DNA of 64,000 nucleotides from Actinobacillus sp. (GTDB lineage: Bacteria; Pseudomonadota; Gammaproteobacteria; Enterobacterales; Pasteurellaceae). The stretch covers positions 1 through 64,000 of the forward strand of contig JAHHQX010000002.1 in the NCBI GenBank assembly GCA_020026155.1. Reading direction: 5' to 3'. The position numbers and the translations under genes were made by a program. Positions 28,689 to 38,756 of this stretch are shown here, one piece after another (within the stretch, counting starts at the first letter, position 1; every line of letters starts with the position of its first letter). The notes beneath the pieces were generated by a model. That model made no database searches and had not been told where the DNA came from. It saw nothing but the letters and a program-made list of their open reading frames with translations.

Positions 28689-29072
28689 ATGACGCTTATT
28701 TCTCGGCTTCAAGCACAAATTCAATATCAAAATATTGATGAAGATATCATTCAACTCACATTAAAATGGCAAGCACATTTACAAAAATGGAAAATTGATA
28801 CGCATACTCCCCAAGTTGAAATTTTACTCTTTCATCTCGCTATGGCATTAGGGCGTATTAAAAGAGGTGCTTGCGTTAGTGCTTTACATCCAAGTTTTTT
28901 TCAAGAAATTAAAGATAGCCAAACCTACCCTAAAATCCTTTATTATCATCAGCAACTTCTCTCCCATATCCCTTTTCACATTCCTGCAAACGAGCAAACT
29001 CACCTCATTGCCAATTTATACGCACTCTCCTTATCACAGCCTATTTTGTTATCTCAAAATGATGATTTATAA
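28689..29072 (+). CDS. Small PRD-like domain protein
   Basis: A 127-residue protein. The segment LLFHLAMALGRIKRG (about 46-60) resembles the core of PTS regulation domains, where a conserved His in the H-L-A-M-A motif is phosphorylated by the PTS. Here it stands alone, without DNA- or RNA-binding, EIIA or EIIB domains. Similar stand-alone PRD proteins occur in carbohydrate clusters of enterics. No sugar genes surround it here; it lies between tpiA and frmR. It has AGGAAGA upstream and a strong terminator before it. Function is unknown and the family call is moderate. Confidence 0.6.
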   Translation: MTLISRLQAQIQYQNIDEDIIQLTLKWQAHLQKWKIDTHTPQVEILLFHLAMALGRIKRGACVSALHPSFFQEIKDSQTYPKILYYHQQLLSHIPFHIPANEQTHLIANLYALSLSQPILLSQNDDL

Positions 29073-29111
29073 CTATTAATTGGTATTTTTATGTTTTTTG
29101 TTAATTTCTAT

Positions 29112-29144
29112 TTGCTGATATAAATATACTGGAGTATAGTATAC
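29112..29144 (+). promoter_or_regulatory. frmR promoter overlapped by FrmR operator
   Basis: TTGCTG and TATAGT are spaced 17 bases apart. Overlapping the -10 is ATACT-GG-AGTAT followed by AGTATAC (29126-29144), an AT-rich inverted repeat around a short G tract, as in FrmR/RcnR/CsoR operators. It ends 32 bases before the frmR start. This predicts autorepression relieved by formaldehyde. Confidence 0.6.
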
Positions 29145-29176
29145 GACAAGTTAATGATCAGCGAGGATATTAATTT

Positions 29177-29455
29177 ATGCCAAGTACGCCTGAAGAAAAA
29201 AAGAAAGTTCTCACTCGCGTTCGTCGCTTAAAAGGTCAGCTAAATTCTTTGGAGCAAGCCTTAGAAAATGAAATCGAATGTAAAGCCATTTTACAACAGA
29301 TTGCAGCTGTTCGCGGCGCTACAAATGGTCTAATGGCTCAAATTTTAGAAAGCCATTTGAGAGAAACCTTTTCTGATCACTGCCCATCGGTAGATTACCG
29401 AATGCAAGCAACAGTGAATGATGCTATAGAGCTTATTCGTACTTATTTAAAATAA
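29177..29455 (+). CDS. frmR: Formaldehyde-responsive repressor FrmR
   Basis: A 92-residue all-helical DNA-binding protein of the CsoR/RcnR/FrmR family. In FrmR, formaldehyde cross-links Pro2 to Cys35, and both residues are here, as are His60 and a further Cys at 69. It represses its own operon. frmA follows after 29 bases, so the gene order frmR-frmA-fghA matches E. coli frmRAB. Confidence 0.92.
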   Translation: MPSTPEEKKKVLTRVRRLKGQLNSLEQALENEIECKAILQQIAAVRGATNGLMAQILESHLRETFSDHCPSVDYRMQATVNDAIELIRTYLK

Positions 29456-29484
29456 AACTAAATTTCAATTTGAAAGGAAGTGAA

Positions 29485-30609
29485 ATGAAAAAAACCTATA
29501 AATCACGTGCAGCAGTAGCTTTCGCTGCAAACGAACCTCTACAATTAGTAGAAATCGATGTTGAAGCACCTAAAAAAGGTGAAGTTTTAATTCGCAATAC
29601 TCACACTGGTGTTTGCCACACTGACGCATTTACTTTATCTGGTGCAGATCCAGAAGGTATCTTCCCAGTTGTTCTTGGTCACGAAGGTGCTGGTATCGTT
29701 GTTGAAGTTGGTGAAGGTGTAACTAGCGTTAAACCTGGTGATCACGTAATTCCACTTTACACTGCAGAATGTGGTGAATGTGAATTCTGTAAATCTGGTA
29801 AAACTAACCTTTGTGTAGCTGTTCGCGAAACTCAAGGTAAAGGTTTAATGCCAGACGGTACAACTCGTTTCTCTTACAAAGGTGAGCCAATTTTCCATTA
29901 CATGGGCTGCTCAACTTTCAGTGAATTAACTGTTGTTCCTGAAGTTTCTTTAGCAAAAATCAACCCAGAAGCTAACCACGAACAAGTTTGCTTATTAGGT
30001 TGTGGTGTAACTACTGGTATTGGTGCAGTTCACAACACTGCTAAAGTACAAGAAGGTGACACTGTTGCTGTATTCGGTCTTGGTGCTATCGGTTTAGCAG
30101 TTATCCAAGGTGCTCGCCAAGCTAAAGCTGGTCGCATCATCGCTATTGATATCAACCCAGAAAAATTCGAATTAGCAAAACAATTCGGTGCAACCGACTG
30201 CATTAACCCTAAAGACTACGATAAACCAATTAAAGAAGTTTTATTCGAAAAAGTAAACAAATGGGGTATCGACCATACTTTCGAATGTATCGGTAACGTA
30301 AACATCATGCGTGATGCATTAGAAGTTGCTCACCGTGGTTGGGGTCAATCAATCATTATCGGTGTTGCTGGTGCAGGTCAAGAAATCTCTACTCGTCCAT
30401 TCCAATTAGTAACTGGTCGTGTATGGAAAGGTTCTGCATTCGGTGGTGTTAAAGGTCGTAGCCAATTACCAGGTATGGTTGAACAAGCAATGCGCGGTGA
30501 AATCGAATTAGGACCATTCGTTACTCATACAATGGGTCTTAACAAAATCAACGAAGCATTCGAATTACTTCACCAAGGTAAAGCAATTCGTACCGTTATC
30601 AAATACTAA
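29485..30609 (+). CDS. frmA: S-(hydroxymethyl)glutathione dehydrogenase / class III alcohol dehydrogenase
   Basis: Oxidises the glutathione-formaldehyde adduct to S-formylglutathione and also reduces S-nitrosoglutathione. The 374-aa MDR enzyme has catalytic zinc ligands in [13 protein letters not shown] and a Cys-rich structural zinc site in [15 protein letters not shown]. The NAD-binding GLGAIGLAV follows near 195. The start is set at MKKTYKSRA with AAGGAAG upstream, not the TTG five codons earlier. Codon choice is notably uniform (GGT, GTT, GAA, CGT), suggesting high expression. Confidence 0.96.
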   Translation: MKKTYKSRAAVAFAANEPLQLVEIDVEAPKKGEVLIRNTHTGVCHTDAFTLSGADPEGIFPVVLGHEGAGIVVEVGEGVTSVKPGDHVIPLYTAECGECEFCKSGKTNLCVAVRETQGKGLMPDGTTRFSYKGEPIFHYMGCSTFSELTVVPEVSLAKINPEANHEQVCLLGCGVTTGIGAVHNTAKVQEGDTVAVFGLGAIGLAVIQGARQAKAGRIIAIDINPEKFELAKQFGATDCINPKDYDKPIKEVLFEKVNKWGIDHTFECIGNVNIMRDALEVAHRGWGQSIIIGVAGAGQEISTRPFQLVTGRVWKGSAFGGVKGRSQLPGMVEQAMRGEIELGPFVTHTMGLNKINEAFELLHQGKAIRTVIKY

Positions 30610-30623
30610 TTTGATGCAAAATT

Positions 30624-30646
30624 AGGGCGGCATGACCGCCCTTCTT
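30624..30646 (+). terminator. Hairpin between frmA and fghA
   Basis: The stem AGGGCGG/CCGCCCT is followed by an imperfect T-rich tail. Because fghA starts 36 bases later, it may attenuate rather than fully end transcription. Confidence 0.6.
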
Positions 30647-30681
30647 TATATTTATTCTTCACAAATTTTTTAGGAATATTT

Positions 30682-31512
30682 ATGCAAAAAACCGAATCTC
30701 ATGTAATGTTTGGTGGCGACCAAGAAATTTGGCAACATCATTCAGATACATTAGGCTGCGATATGACTTTCGCTGCTTTCATTCCAAGTAAAGCTAAAAC
30801 TGAAAAATGCCCAGTGCTTTATTTCTTATCTGGTTTAACCTGTACTGAACAAAACGTAACAACAAAATCAGGTTTCCAACGCTACGCTGAAGAACATGGC
30901 ATTATCATTATCGCGCCAGACACAAGTCCACGTGGCGAAGATATTCCAAACAGCCCAGATTACGATTTAGGTCAAGGTGCAGGTTTCTATTTAATGGCAA
31001 CTCAAGAACCTTGGGCGAAAAACTTCAAGATGTATGACTACATCACTAAAGAATTACCAAAAATTGTTAATGAAACCTTTAACACTAATGGTAAGCAAGG
31101 TATCTTCGGTCACTCAATGGGTGGATTAGGTGCACTTGTTCTAGCACTACGCAATCCTGAAATGTATCAAAGCGTTTCTGCATTTGCACCAATTGTTACC
31201 CCAAGCATCGTTCCATGGGGACAAAAAGCATTCACAGCTTACCTTGGCAGCGATGAAAACACTTGGGCAGAATACGATCCTATGCGTTTAATTCTTGCTG
31301 GCAAAAAAGTAGACGAAATCTTAATCGATCAAGGTTTAAGTGATCCGTTCTATCCAGAACAATTAAAACCAGAACTTTTCGCTGAAGCTTGCGAAAAAAT
31401 GGGTGTAAAAGCAAACATCCGTTATCGTGAAGGTTACGATCATAGCTACTACTTTATCGCAACTTATATGGAAGATCACATTAAATTCCATGCAGCTAAA
31501 TTAGCTAATTAA
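30682..31512 (+). CDS. fghA: S-formylglutathione hydrolase
   Basis: Hydrolyses S-formylglutathione to formate and glutathione, the last step of formaldehyde detoxification. The 276-aa alpha/beta hydrolase (esterase D family) has the nucleophile Ser145 in GHSMGG and the C-terminal His in EGYDHSYYF. AGGAA precedes the start. It follows frmA with a hairpin between, so expression may be lower than frmA. Confidence 0.95.
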   Translation: MQKTESHVMFGGDQEIWQHHSDTLGCDMTFAAFIPSKAKTEKCPVLYFLSGLTCTEQNVTTKSGFQRYAEEHGIIIIAPDTSPRGEDIPNSPDYDLGQGAGFYLMATQEPWAKNFKMYDYITKELPKIVNETFNTNGKQGIFGHSMGGLGALVLALRNPEMYQSVSAFAPIVTPSIVPWGQKAFTAYLGSDENTWAEYDPMRLILAGKKVDEILIDQGLSDPFYPEQLKPELFAEACEKMGVKANIRYREGYDHSYYFIATYMEDHIKFHAAKLAN

Positions 31513-31530
31513 TCTTAGTTTTTATATTCA

Positions 31531-31570
31531 ACGCCTCAATTTTCAAAAATTTTTATGAAAATTGGGGCGT
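31531..31570. repeat. Dispersed repeat, paired inverted copy (copy 8)
   Basis: One arm is ACGCCTCAATTTTC, the other ACGCCCCAATTTTC. They face each other around an AT-rich centre, 18 bases beyond fghA, and probably terminate the frm operon. Confidence 0.88.
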
Positions 31571-31734
31571 TATTTTTTTCCTTTATCCATAAAAATAATT
31601 TTATATATACATAAAAATAACTTTTATAGTATACTGCCGCCACCTTATTCCTATACTAATAACAAATTAATTTTATTTGAAAAATAACCTTATTTTGATT
31701 ATGTTTATAACAAATAACTTTTGAGGAGACTATT

Positions 31735-33123
31735 ATGCATTCATCCCCTCCATCTTCTTCTCTTTTAAATAAAAAAAATGTCATACTCGTGGCTGATATC
31801 ATTTTATTTTTTGTGTTATTAGCTTTTCTTCCTTTTCCAGAACAAGCCAATAAAGGATTAGCATTACTCGCTTTTGTCGCCATTTTATGGCTCACAGAAA
31901 CGTTACATGTATCCATAACGGCATTACTTGTCCCAGTAATTTCTATATTTTTAGGATTGGTAGATACTCACGAGGCACTCGTTTCCTTTGCAAATCCAAT
32001 TATTTTCTTATTCTTCGGTGGCTTTGCACTCGCTACCGCATTACATAAACAAAAAATAGACCAAATTATTGCTAACAAGATCATGGCATTGGCAAAAGGT
32101 AAAGTATTCGTCGCAGCATTATATTTATTTGGTATTACAGCTTTTCTTTCCATGTGGATGAGTAATACCGCAACAGCCGCAATGATGTTACCACTTGCGA
32201 TGGGAATACTAAGCCAACTTGATCGCCGTACTCATCACAATACTTATGTATTCATTCTGTTAGGTATTGCTTATAGTGCAAGTATCGGGGGAATGGGCTC
32301 ACTTGTCGGAAGCCCGCCAAATGCGATTGTTGCCTCTCAATTGAATATGAATTTTATTGAGTGGATGAAATTTGGTTTACCTATCATGCTTCTCCTATTA
32401 CCACTAATGGTGGGAACGCTTTACATTATTTTTAAACCAAAATTAGATTTTCATTTTAATCAAGACCTAGAAAAAATCCCGCTTACTAAAGAACGTCTAG
32501 TTGCTTTAAGTATTTTTATTTTAATCTCTGTCTTATGGATTTTTAGTAAACAATTAAATCCTATCATTTCAAGTTTATTAGGATTAAGTAATAACATTGT
32601 CCAATTCGATAGTGTGATTGCTCTTTTGGCAGTTATTCTTATCTGTGTGACCCAAACAGCACGCTGGAAAGACATTCAAAATAGTACAGACTGGGGTGTT
32701 CTCATTTTATTTGGTGGTGGGATTACACTCAGCATGGTATTAAAAAATTCTGGTGCAAGCAAAATCCTCGCGGATGGTATTGTCTTTATGATTAAGGGTG
32801 GTCATTTCTACCTTATCGGATTATTAGTTGCTACTTTCATTGTATTCTTAACTGAATTTACGTCAAATACTGCAAGTGCAGCTTTATTAGTACCAATTTT
32901 TATCTCTATCGCGCAGTCGTTAGGCTTACCAGATACGGGGCTTGCTCTGATTATCGGTATCGGTGCATCCTGTGCTTTCATGCTGCCCGTTGCAACCCCA
33001 CCGAATGCCATCGTCTTTGGTACTGGCGAAATTCGCCAACAAGATATGTTAAAAGCTGGTTTTTGGCTAAATATTATCAGTATTTTCTTGATATCCACCG
33101 TGGCTTACTTCTTCTGGTTTTAG
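31735..33123 (+). CDS. Divalent anion:sodium symporter (DASS/SLC13 family)
   Basis: A 462-residue integral membrane carrier with two inverted-repeat motifs of the family, MSNTATAAMMLP (about 141-152) and EFTSNTASAALLVP near 380, which form the substrate and Na+ sites. It resembles the H. influenzae transporter HI_0608. Likely substrates are C4-dicarboxylates such as succinate or fumarate, but tricarboxylate or sulfate cannot be excluded. GAGGAG precedes the start. The gene is monocistronic, with a bidirectional terminator after it. Confidence 0.88.
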   Translation: MHSSPPSSSLLNKKNVILVADIILFFVLLAFLPFPEQANKGLALLAFVAILWLTETLHVSITALLVPVISIFLGLVDTHEALVSFANPIIFLFFGGFALATALHKQKIDQIIANKIMALAKGKVFVAALYLFGITAFLSMWMSNTATAAMMLPLAMGILSQLDRRTHHNTYVFILLGIAYSASIGGMGSLVGSPPNAIVASQLNMNFIEWMKFGLPIMLLLLPLMVGTLYIIFKPKLDFHFNQDLEKIPLTKERLVALSIFILISVLWIFSKQLNPIISSLLGLSNNIVQFDSVIALLAVILICVTQTARWKDIQNSTDWGVLILFGGGITLSMVLKNSGASKILADGIVFMIKGGHFYLIGLLVATFIVFLTEFTSNTASAALLVPIFISIAQSLGLPDTGLALIIGIGASCAFMLPVATPPNAIVFGTGEIRQQDMLKAGFWLNIISIFLISTVAYFFWF

Positions 33124-33126
33124 GCA

Positions 33127-33158
33127 TAAAAAAATCCCTCTGAATGAGGGATTTTTTT
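33127..33158. terminator. Bidirectional terminator
   Basis: The stem AAAAAATCCCTC/GAGGGATTTTTT lies between the convergent DASS transporter and the 33169 gene, with A and T tracts on both sides. Confidence 0.88.
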
Positions 33159-33168
33159 ATTAATTAAA

Positions 33169-33507
33169 TTATTTAGATAAATGATAAATAAATCCGACAT
33201 CTAAGATATAGTAAACGATAAGATAGAATGCAACGATACTCAACCCTAGTCCCCAACGTCCAGCACGTGGATTACGTTGATGTACAACGTACCAAATACG
33301 GGAAACAAGCCCAAGCAAGAATGGATAAAGCCAGAAAAATGTAATCATTGCACGAATTGTCCATTGCGAAAGATGAGGATTATCCATAATATTTGGGGAT
33401 AATAATAACGCGACCGGATATACCACAATAGGTAAACAAAAGAAACCAATTGCCCAGGCAAAAGGTGTGAATCCAGTAGGTAATGAATTATTCTTACGAG
33501 ATTTCAT
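33169..33507 (-). CDS. Small membrane protein of unknown function
   Basis: A 112-residue protein with three or four predicted helices (about 15-35, 48-68 and 84-104), with a basic loop RNPRAGRWG between the later ones. It looks like a Pasteurellaceae-restricted family (possibly DUF5389, from memory). It is divergent from glpG with 42 bases between starts, and a start-proximal AAGGGAAC is present. No function can be inferred. Confidence 0.72.
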   Translation of the reverse strand: MKSRKNNSLPTGFTPFAWAIGFFCLPIVVYPVALLLSPNIMDNPHLSQWTIRAMITFFWLYPFLLGLVSRIWYVVHQRNPRAGRWGLGLSIVAFYLIVYYILDVGFIYHLSK

Positions 33508-33549
33508 AAAGTTCCCTTATCAAAAAAGAAAGTATTAGGATTATAAAAA

Positions 33550-34419
33550 ATGCAACAGGTTTTCGCTAGTCAAACAGAACAAATTACCTTGCAATTCCGA
33601 GATTATATTTTAAAAAAATATGGGGTTGCCCTAACGCTTTATGCAGTGCCACAAGACAATCCACAACATTATCTCTTTGTTGCATTTATGGAAAAAGATA
33701 CTCCCTATTTCCAACAAATTATGCAAGCGGCTGAATCATTTGATCCTCAGGATAGCGCAACACAAAATAGCTGGGAAGTCGGTTCAATTGTGGAAAATAC
33801 AACAGATTATTACGCCTCAATTTTCAGAAAATTTTTTACTAAAACAACATTTAGTTGGGAAAACATCTCGCCTATCAAATTTACGCTATTCATCACTCTA
33901 CTCTGTTTTAGCGTTTACATACTAGAAGTCATTGGGTTTAGGGAATCCATTATGCAAGTTTTCCATTATCCAACAAATACTTCAGAACAAGAAGAGTGGT
34001 GGCGATATATTACCCCTGCGCTTGTGCATTTATCATGGTGGCATTTAGGATTTAATCTTTTATTCTGGTGGCTATTTGCAGGCGTCATTGAAAGACAATG
34101 CGGCACCTTACAACTCATTATTTTGTTTTTCTGCTCTGCGTTGATTTCAGCGATGGTTGAAAATTATTTCTCAGGACCAGATTTCTTCGGTCTATCTGGC
34201 GTAGTTTATGCCGTTCTTGGTTTTGTCCTTATTTTGAATAAATTTTTCCCAGAACGTTTTATCCTCCCAGAAGGTTTCTTTAGCATGCTGATAATCGGAC
34301 TGATTCTAGGTTTTGCCACGCCGATTATTGGTATTTATACGGGAAATGCAGCCCATATCAGTGGATTCGTGATAGGAATTTTCCTCGCTTTAATGCAAAA
34401 ACGGCATATAAAATCTTAG
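33550..34419 (+). CDS. glpG: Rhomboid intramembrane serine protease GlpG
   Basis: Cleaves membrane proteins within the inner membrane. The 289-aa protein has a cytosolic N-terminal domain (1-85), a linker, and six helices from about 108. The catalytic dyad is Ser216 in GLSG and His269 in NAAHISG; HLGFNL (about 165) is the conserved oxyanion His region. H. influenzae GlpG, from memory, is about 190 aa without the cytosolic domain, so this is the longer, E. coli-like form. The linker (about 88-97) is encoded by a dispersed-repeat half-site. The usual partner glpR is absent. No obvious Shine-Dalgarno lies upstream. Confidence 0.93.
   Translation: MQQVFASQTEQITLQFRDYILKKYGVALTLYAVPQDNPQHYLFVAFMEKDTPYFQQIMQAAESFDPQDSATQNSWEVGSIVENTTDYYASIFRKFFTKTTFSWENISPIKFTLFITLLCFSVYILEVIGFRESIMQVFHYPTNTSEQEEWWRYITPALVHLSWWHLGFNLLFWWLFAGVIERQCGTLQLIILFFCSALISAMVENYFSGPDFFGLSGVVYAVLGFVLILNKFFPERFILPEGFFSMLIIGLILGFATPIIGIYTGNAAHISGFVIGIFLALMQKRHIKS
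33812..33840 (+). repeat. Dispersed repeat, single half-site inside glpG (copy 9)
   Basis: ACGCCTCAATTTTCAG followed by AAAATTTTTT, exact to the family and in frame inside glpG. It encodes YASIFRKFFT in the linker between the cytosolic and membrane domains. Confidence 0.8.
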
Positions 34420-34433
34420 CAATTTTTCAATAA

Positions 34434-34461
34434 AAAACGGTTCCAAAGAACCGTTTTTTTA
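34434..34461. terminator. Bidirectional terminator between glpG and brnQ
   Basis: The stem AAAAACGGTTC/GAACCGTTTTT with flanking A and T tracts lies between convergent genes. Confidence 0.88.
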
Positions 34462-34470
34462 TTTAACTCA

Positions 34471-35769
34471 TTAATCTGGAACTGCGACCAACACTTCTTT
34501 CTTTTTAGCGAAAGCCTGCCAAATATAGCCTAAGATTACGCCCGCAATCGCGAAGAATATCCAAACCATATCTTCACGAATCGGTAATGATGAAAGCCAT
34601 GTCAGGTGTGATTTTCCTAAAACAACACAAAATGACTCAATAGTTACCAATCCTGCAGCGAAACGATGGGATGCCAACGGCAATTTCACGAATAGATTAA
34701 TTAGCAATAAGATAATTACTGTCATCGTGATTGGATAAAGAATTAATAAAACAGGTAAAGATTTATCAATTACTGCTTTTAATCCAATATTGGCAATGAT
34801 GAAACTTACAATAGTAAATAACACCACATACGTTTTGTACGAAATACGCGGGAAAATTTCATGGAAGTATTCACTACTTGCCGTACCGATTCCAATAGTT
34901 GTCGTTAAACAAGCTAATGTTACGATAATACCGAGTAAAATACGTCCAAATTCACCATACGCAAGTACGGCAGCTGTATTCAAAATTTGCGGTCCAATGC
35001 TTTGATGGGCATTAACTTCTACCGGTAATCGATTGCCCAACCATCCTAATGCGATGTAGATAATGGTTAAGAACACAGAAGCAATCAGTCCTGCATAGAC
35101 CGTCTGTTTAGAAATTGAAGTCCCTTTCGGACTTTTTTCTTTAATCGCAGTAAGCACGACAACGGCAAACACCACCGACGCTAATGCATCTAGCGTTGAA
35201 TACCCTTCTACCATACCATTTACAAATGGCGCAGCAATCGGGTGTTCCACTGGAATAGCTGGATAGTCGTGGAATAAGAAGTATGATTTTACAATCAAGG
35301 CAATCAATCCAATCAGCAATGCCGGTGTTAGAATCTCCCCAACACGATCCACCATTTGAGCTGGATTTAGACTTAACCATAATGAGATTAAGAAATAAAT
35401 TAAGCAAAAGATAAATTGTGCCGTTGCGTTCGGATGATCTAAAAACGGTACCATTGCGATAGAATACGCCGTTGCAGCCGTACGTGGTCCACCAAAAAAT
35501 GGACCAAGCGCTAAGTAAATTGCGAGTAATAAACAAAGTGCAAAAGCCGGATGAATACGCTTCAGAATTTCCTTGTAGCCTCCTTTATAAAAAGAGCCTA
35601 CAGCAATACCAAGCAGAGGGAGCCCTACCCCTGTTACCACAAATCCTAAGATTGATGGCCAAAAGTCAACTCCCGAATCAGCACCAAGCTTTGGCGGGAA
35701 GATTAAATTGCCTGCACCAAAAAAAATGGCGAAAAGCATGAATCCGACAACAAATGTATTTTTATTCAT
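34471..35769 (-). CDS. brnQ: Branched-chain amino acid:cation symporter BrnQ
   Basis: LIVCS-family inner-membrane importer of Leu, Ile and Val. The 432 residues are almost entirely helices, with the family N-terminus FAIFFGAGNLIFPPKLG (about 14-30) and GIGTASSEYF in the middle. It lies 12 bases downstream of tex, close enough for co-transcription, although functional linkage is not expected. It ends at a bidirectional terminator. Confidence 0.93.
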   Translation of the reverse strand: MNKNTFVVGFMLFAIFFGAGNLIFPPKLGADSGVDFWPSILGFVVTGVGLPLLGIAVGSFYKGGYKEILKRIHPAFALCLLLAIYLALGPFFGGPRTAATAYSIAMVPFLDHPNATAQFIFCLIYFLISLWLSLNPAQMVDRVGEILTPALLIGLIALIVKSYFLFHDYPAIPVEHPIAAPFVNGMVEGYSTLDALASVVFAVVVLTAIKEKSPKGTSISKQTVYAGLIASVFLTIIYIALGWLGNRLPVEVNAHQSIGPQILNTAAVLAYGEFGRILLGIIVTLACLTTTIGIGTASSEYFHEIFPRISYKTYVVLFTIVSFIIANIGLKAVIDKSLPVLLILYPITMTVIILLLINLFVKLPLASHRFAAGLVTIESFCVVLGKSHLTWLSSLPIREDMVWIFFAIAGVILGYIWQAFAKKKEVLVAVPD

Positions 35770-35781
35770 TTAGCCCCTTTT

Positions 35782-38082
35782 CTATTTTTTCCAATGTTTC
35801 AGCGCATCGGCAAATGCATTGCCCATTGCTGAATTTTGGACTGGTTGTTGCTGACGAGTTCGTGAAGAACCCTCGGAGCGAGCAGATGTTTTGCCATTTT
35901 CCTTTTTACGTCCCTCAACATTCTGAGTTCGCATGCTAAGTGCAATACGTTTTCTTGGGATGTCAACTTCAGTCACGGTGACTTTGACAATATCCCCTGT
36001 TTTGACAACTTTATGTGGATCATCAACAAAACTATCTGCAAGCGCGGATATATGGACAAGTCCATCTTGATGCACACCGATATCAACAAAAGCACCAAAA
36101 TTTGTAACATTTGTGACAGTGCCTTCTAAAACCATTCCCTCTTTTAAATCGGAAATTTCATTCACACCATCCATGAAAGTTGCGGTCTTAAATTCACCGC
36201 GTGGGTCACGTCCTGGCTTCTCTAGCTCTTTAAAAATGTCTTTCACAGTTGGCAAGCCAAATTGACTATCTGTAAAGTTTTTTGCATCAAGTTTTTCGAG
36301 TATGCTGATATTTCCCATAATGTCAAGGATTGATTGTTTACAATCCTGTAAAATTTTCTCTACAACAGGATAGGCTTCAGGGTGAACACCAGATGCGTCA
36401 AGCGGATTTTTACCGCCATTAATTCGCATAAAGCCTGCGCATTGTTCAAATGCTTTAGGTCCTAAACGAGGAACTTTTTTCAATTCGTTACGACTCTCAA
36501 AACGACCATGCTCATCACGATAAGTAACAATATTTTGTGCTAATGTTTTATTCATTCCGGCAACTTGTGATAAAAGCGGCACAGATGCAGTGTTTAAATC
36601 CACACCCACCGCATTTACACAATCTTCCACTACATTATCCAATTTCTTCGCCAATTGGCTCTGATTGACATCATGCTGATATTGCCCAACCCCAATCGCT
36701 TTTGGATCAATTTTTACTAATTCAGCCAACGGATCCTGTAAGCGGCGCGCAATAGATACTGCGCCACGCAACGCTACATCCATATCTGGAAACTCATTGG
36801 CAGCAAATTCTGATGCGGAATATACCGATGCTCCCGCCTCGCTCACAACCACAATTTGCGGTTTATCACCATCCAATAAACTTACAACATTTTTTGCGAA
36901 ACGTTCTGTTTCACGCGATGCGGTACCGTTACCAATCGCAATAAGCTCGGTATGATATTTTTTGATGAGGCTACCTAGCGTAACCATTGCTTGTTTTTCT
37001 TGTCCAGTGTGCGGATAAATAGCATCCGTTGCTAAAACTTTGCCAGTATTATCCACCACCGCTACTTTTACCCCTGTCCGAATACCTGGATCGAGCCCAA
37101 TCGTTGTTTTAGCGCCAGCCGGTGCAGCCATTAACAACGCTTTTAGATTTGTAGCAAACACATCAATGGCTTCATTTTCAGCACGCTCTCTTAGATCCGC
37201 CATCAATTCTGTTTCTAGATGCAGGGCAAGTTTAATTTTCCATGTCCAACTAATCACTTGAGCGCGCCATTTATCCAAGGCATTGTTTGTTAAAGCGATT
37301 CCAAGATGTTCCTGAATAAGATCTTCACAGTAACTTTTGGTTGCCATTTCTTCATCAGGCTCAGTCACCATCGCTAAATTCAAAACTCCCTCGTTACGAC
37401 CACGTAGCATCGCTAACGCACGATGCGAAGGAATATGTTTCCATTGTTCGCTATACGCAAAATAATCTTGGAACTTCGCACCTCGTTCTTCTTCGCCTGG
37501 AATAACCGTTGCTTTTATGTATGCATTCTTTTGTAAAAAATTACGTAATTTTGCGATAAGTGCTGCATCTTCTGCAAATTGCTCCATTAAGATATAACGA
37601 GCGCCATCAAGTGCTGCCTTTGTATTAGCCACTTTATCACCATCAACAAAAGTTGAGGCAAGACTCTCTGGATCCAGATCTTTACCTTCCCATAATTGTT
37701 GTGCTAACGGTTGTAAACCATTTTCGATGGCTATTTGCCCTTTGGTACGACGTTTTGGCTTATACGGCAAGTAAAGATCTTCTAGTTCTGTTTTGCTTTC
37801 ACACTGTTGAATTTTATGTGCAAGTTCTTCAGTTAATTTGCCTTGTTCCTCGATAGAGCGAAGAATTGTTTGGCGACGATCATCCAATTCGCGTAGATAG
37901 TTTAGTCGTGATTCAAAATAACGAAGTTGGGTATCATCAAGGGCGCCTGTTGCCTCTTTACGATAACGGGCAATGAACGGGATAGTATTTCCTTCTTCAA
38001 GTAAAGTAATGGCAGCAAGAATTTGTTGCGGATTGACGGCCAATTCTTTGGCAATAATTTGAGAAATAGTTGAATTTTGCAT
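35782..38082 (-). CDS. tex: Tex-family S1 RNA-binding transcription accessory protein
   Basis: A 766-residue nucleic-acid-binding protein with an N-terminal helical domain, a YqgF/RuvC-like fold (about 325-440, with [13 protein letters not shown]), and helix-hairpin-helix motifs (about 500-570). The C-terminal S1 domain (about 648-715) contains [16 protein letters not shown]. The tail is basic and disordered. Tex affects transcription and is needed for toxin expression in Bordetella, but its exact role is unsettled. The start is set at MQNSTISQI, 15 codons inside the longest frame. It is divergent from greB, another transcription factor, as in E. coli, where greB and yhgF are neighbours. Confidence 0.93.
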   Translation of the reverse strand: MQNSTISQIIAKELAVNPQQILAAITLLEEGNTIPFIARYRKEATGALDDTQLRYFESRLNYLRELDDRRQTILRSIEEQGKLTEELAHKIQQCESKTELEDLYLPYKPKRRTKGQIAIENGLQPLAQQLWEGKDLDPESLASTFVDGDKVANTKAALDGARYILMEQFAEDAALIAKLRNFLQKNAYIKATVIPGEEERGAKFQDYFAYSEQWKHIPSHRALAMLRGRNEGVLNLAMVTEPDEEMATKSYCEDLIQEHLGIALTNNALDKWRAQVISWTWKIKLALHLETELMADLRERAENEAIDVFATNLKALLMAAPAGAKTTIGLDPGIRTGVKVAVVDNTGKVLATDAIYPHTGQEKQAMVTLGSLIKKYHTELIAIGNGTASRETERFAKNVVSLLDGDKPQIVVVSEAGASVYSASEFAANEFPDMDVALRGAVSIARRLQDPLAELVKIDPKAIGVGQYQHDVNQSQLAKKLDNVVEDCVNAVGVDLNTASVPLLSQVAGMNKTLAQNIVTYRDEHGRFESRNELKKVPRLGPKAFEQCAGFMRINGGKNPLDASGVHPEAYPVVEKILQDCKQSILDIMGNISILEKLDAKNFTDSQFGLPTVKDIFKELEKPGRDPRGEFKTATFMDGVNEISDLKEGMVLEGTVTNVTNFGAFVDIGVHQDGLVHISALADSFVDDPHKVVKTGDIVKVTVTEVDIPRKRIALSMRTQNVEGRKKENGKTSARSEGSSRTRQQQPVQNSAMGNAFADALKHWKK

Positions 38083-38157
38083 AGTTTTTATGGAATAGAT
38101 TAAAAAACAAGAGCTGTATGCTATCATTATTCCATCAATAATTTAATGATAAATTTT

Positions 38158-38637
38158 ATGGCAAAATCAGATTATATTACCCGCGCAGGCTGGAATGCAT
38201 TAGACAAAGAGCTTAAATACCTTTGGAAAGAAGAACGCCCAATGATTACTCGCAGTGTATCTGAAGCAGCAGCTCAGGGCGATCGCAGTGAAAATGCTGA
38301 ATATATTTATGGGAAACGTCGTTTACGCGAAATTGACCGCCGTGTCCGTTTTCTGAGTAAACGCTTAGAGGCTTTAAAAATCGTTGATTATCATCCAAAT
38401 CAAGAAGGTAAAGTCTTCTTTGGAGCCTGGGTTGAATTAGAAGATGAAAATGGTCAAATAAACCAATATCGGATCGTCGGCGGAGATGAATTTGACCCGA
38501 GCAAAAACTGGATTTCCATTGATAGTCCCGTGGCGCGTGCATTAATTGGTAAAGAAATTGATGCAGAAATTCAGGTTAATACCCCAAAAGGGCTGACCAC
38601 CTTCTATATCAATAAAATTTGGTACGAAAAAGTGTAA
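38158..38637 (+). CDS. greB: Transcript cleavage factor GreB
   Basis: Rescues backtracked RNA polymerase by stimulating transcript cleavage. The 159-aa protein has an N-terminal coiled-coil with the acidic tip in GDRSENAEY (Asp/Glu) and a C-terminal FKBP-like domain with VVGG-like IVGGDEFD and ISIDSPVARALIGKE. I prefer MAKSDYITRAG over an ATG four codons earlier on alignment with GreB proteins. Neither has a clear ribosome-binding site. Confidence 0.94.
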   Translation: MAKSDYITRAGWNALDKELKYLWKEERPMITRSVSEAAAQGDRSENAEYIYGKRRLREIDRRVRFLSKRLEALKIVDYHPNQEGKVFFGAWVELEDENGQINQYRIVGGDEFDPSKNWISIDSPVARALIGKEIDAEIQVNTPKGLTTFYINKIWYEKV

Positions 38638-38756
38638 CGATAAATTTATGTATTCATGGGAATTTAAATAAATATCCAACAACTCATCCCCTGCTCATAA
38701 AAAAATCATTTATAATAAGGTACCTTAGTTGAGTTTACTTTTAGGATATTTCATTT

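Noticed and set aside
34318..34342. Possible further half-site in glpG (CACGCCGATTATTGG)
   Set aside because: Only the first six bases fit; the ATTTTC core and AT tract are absent.
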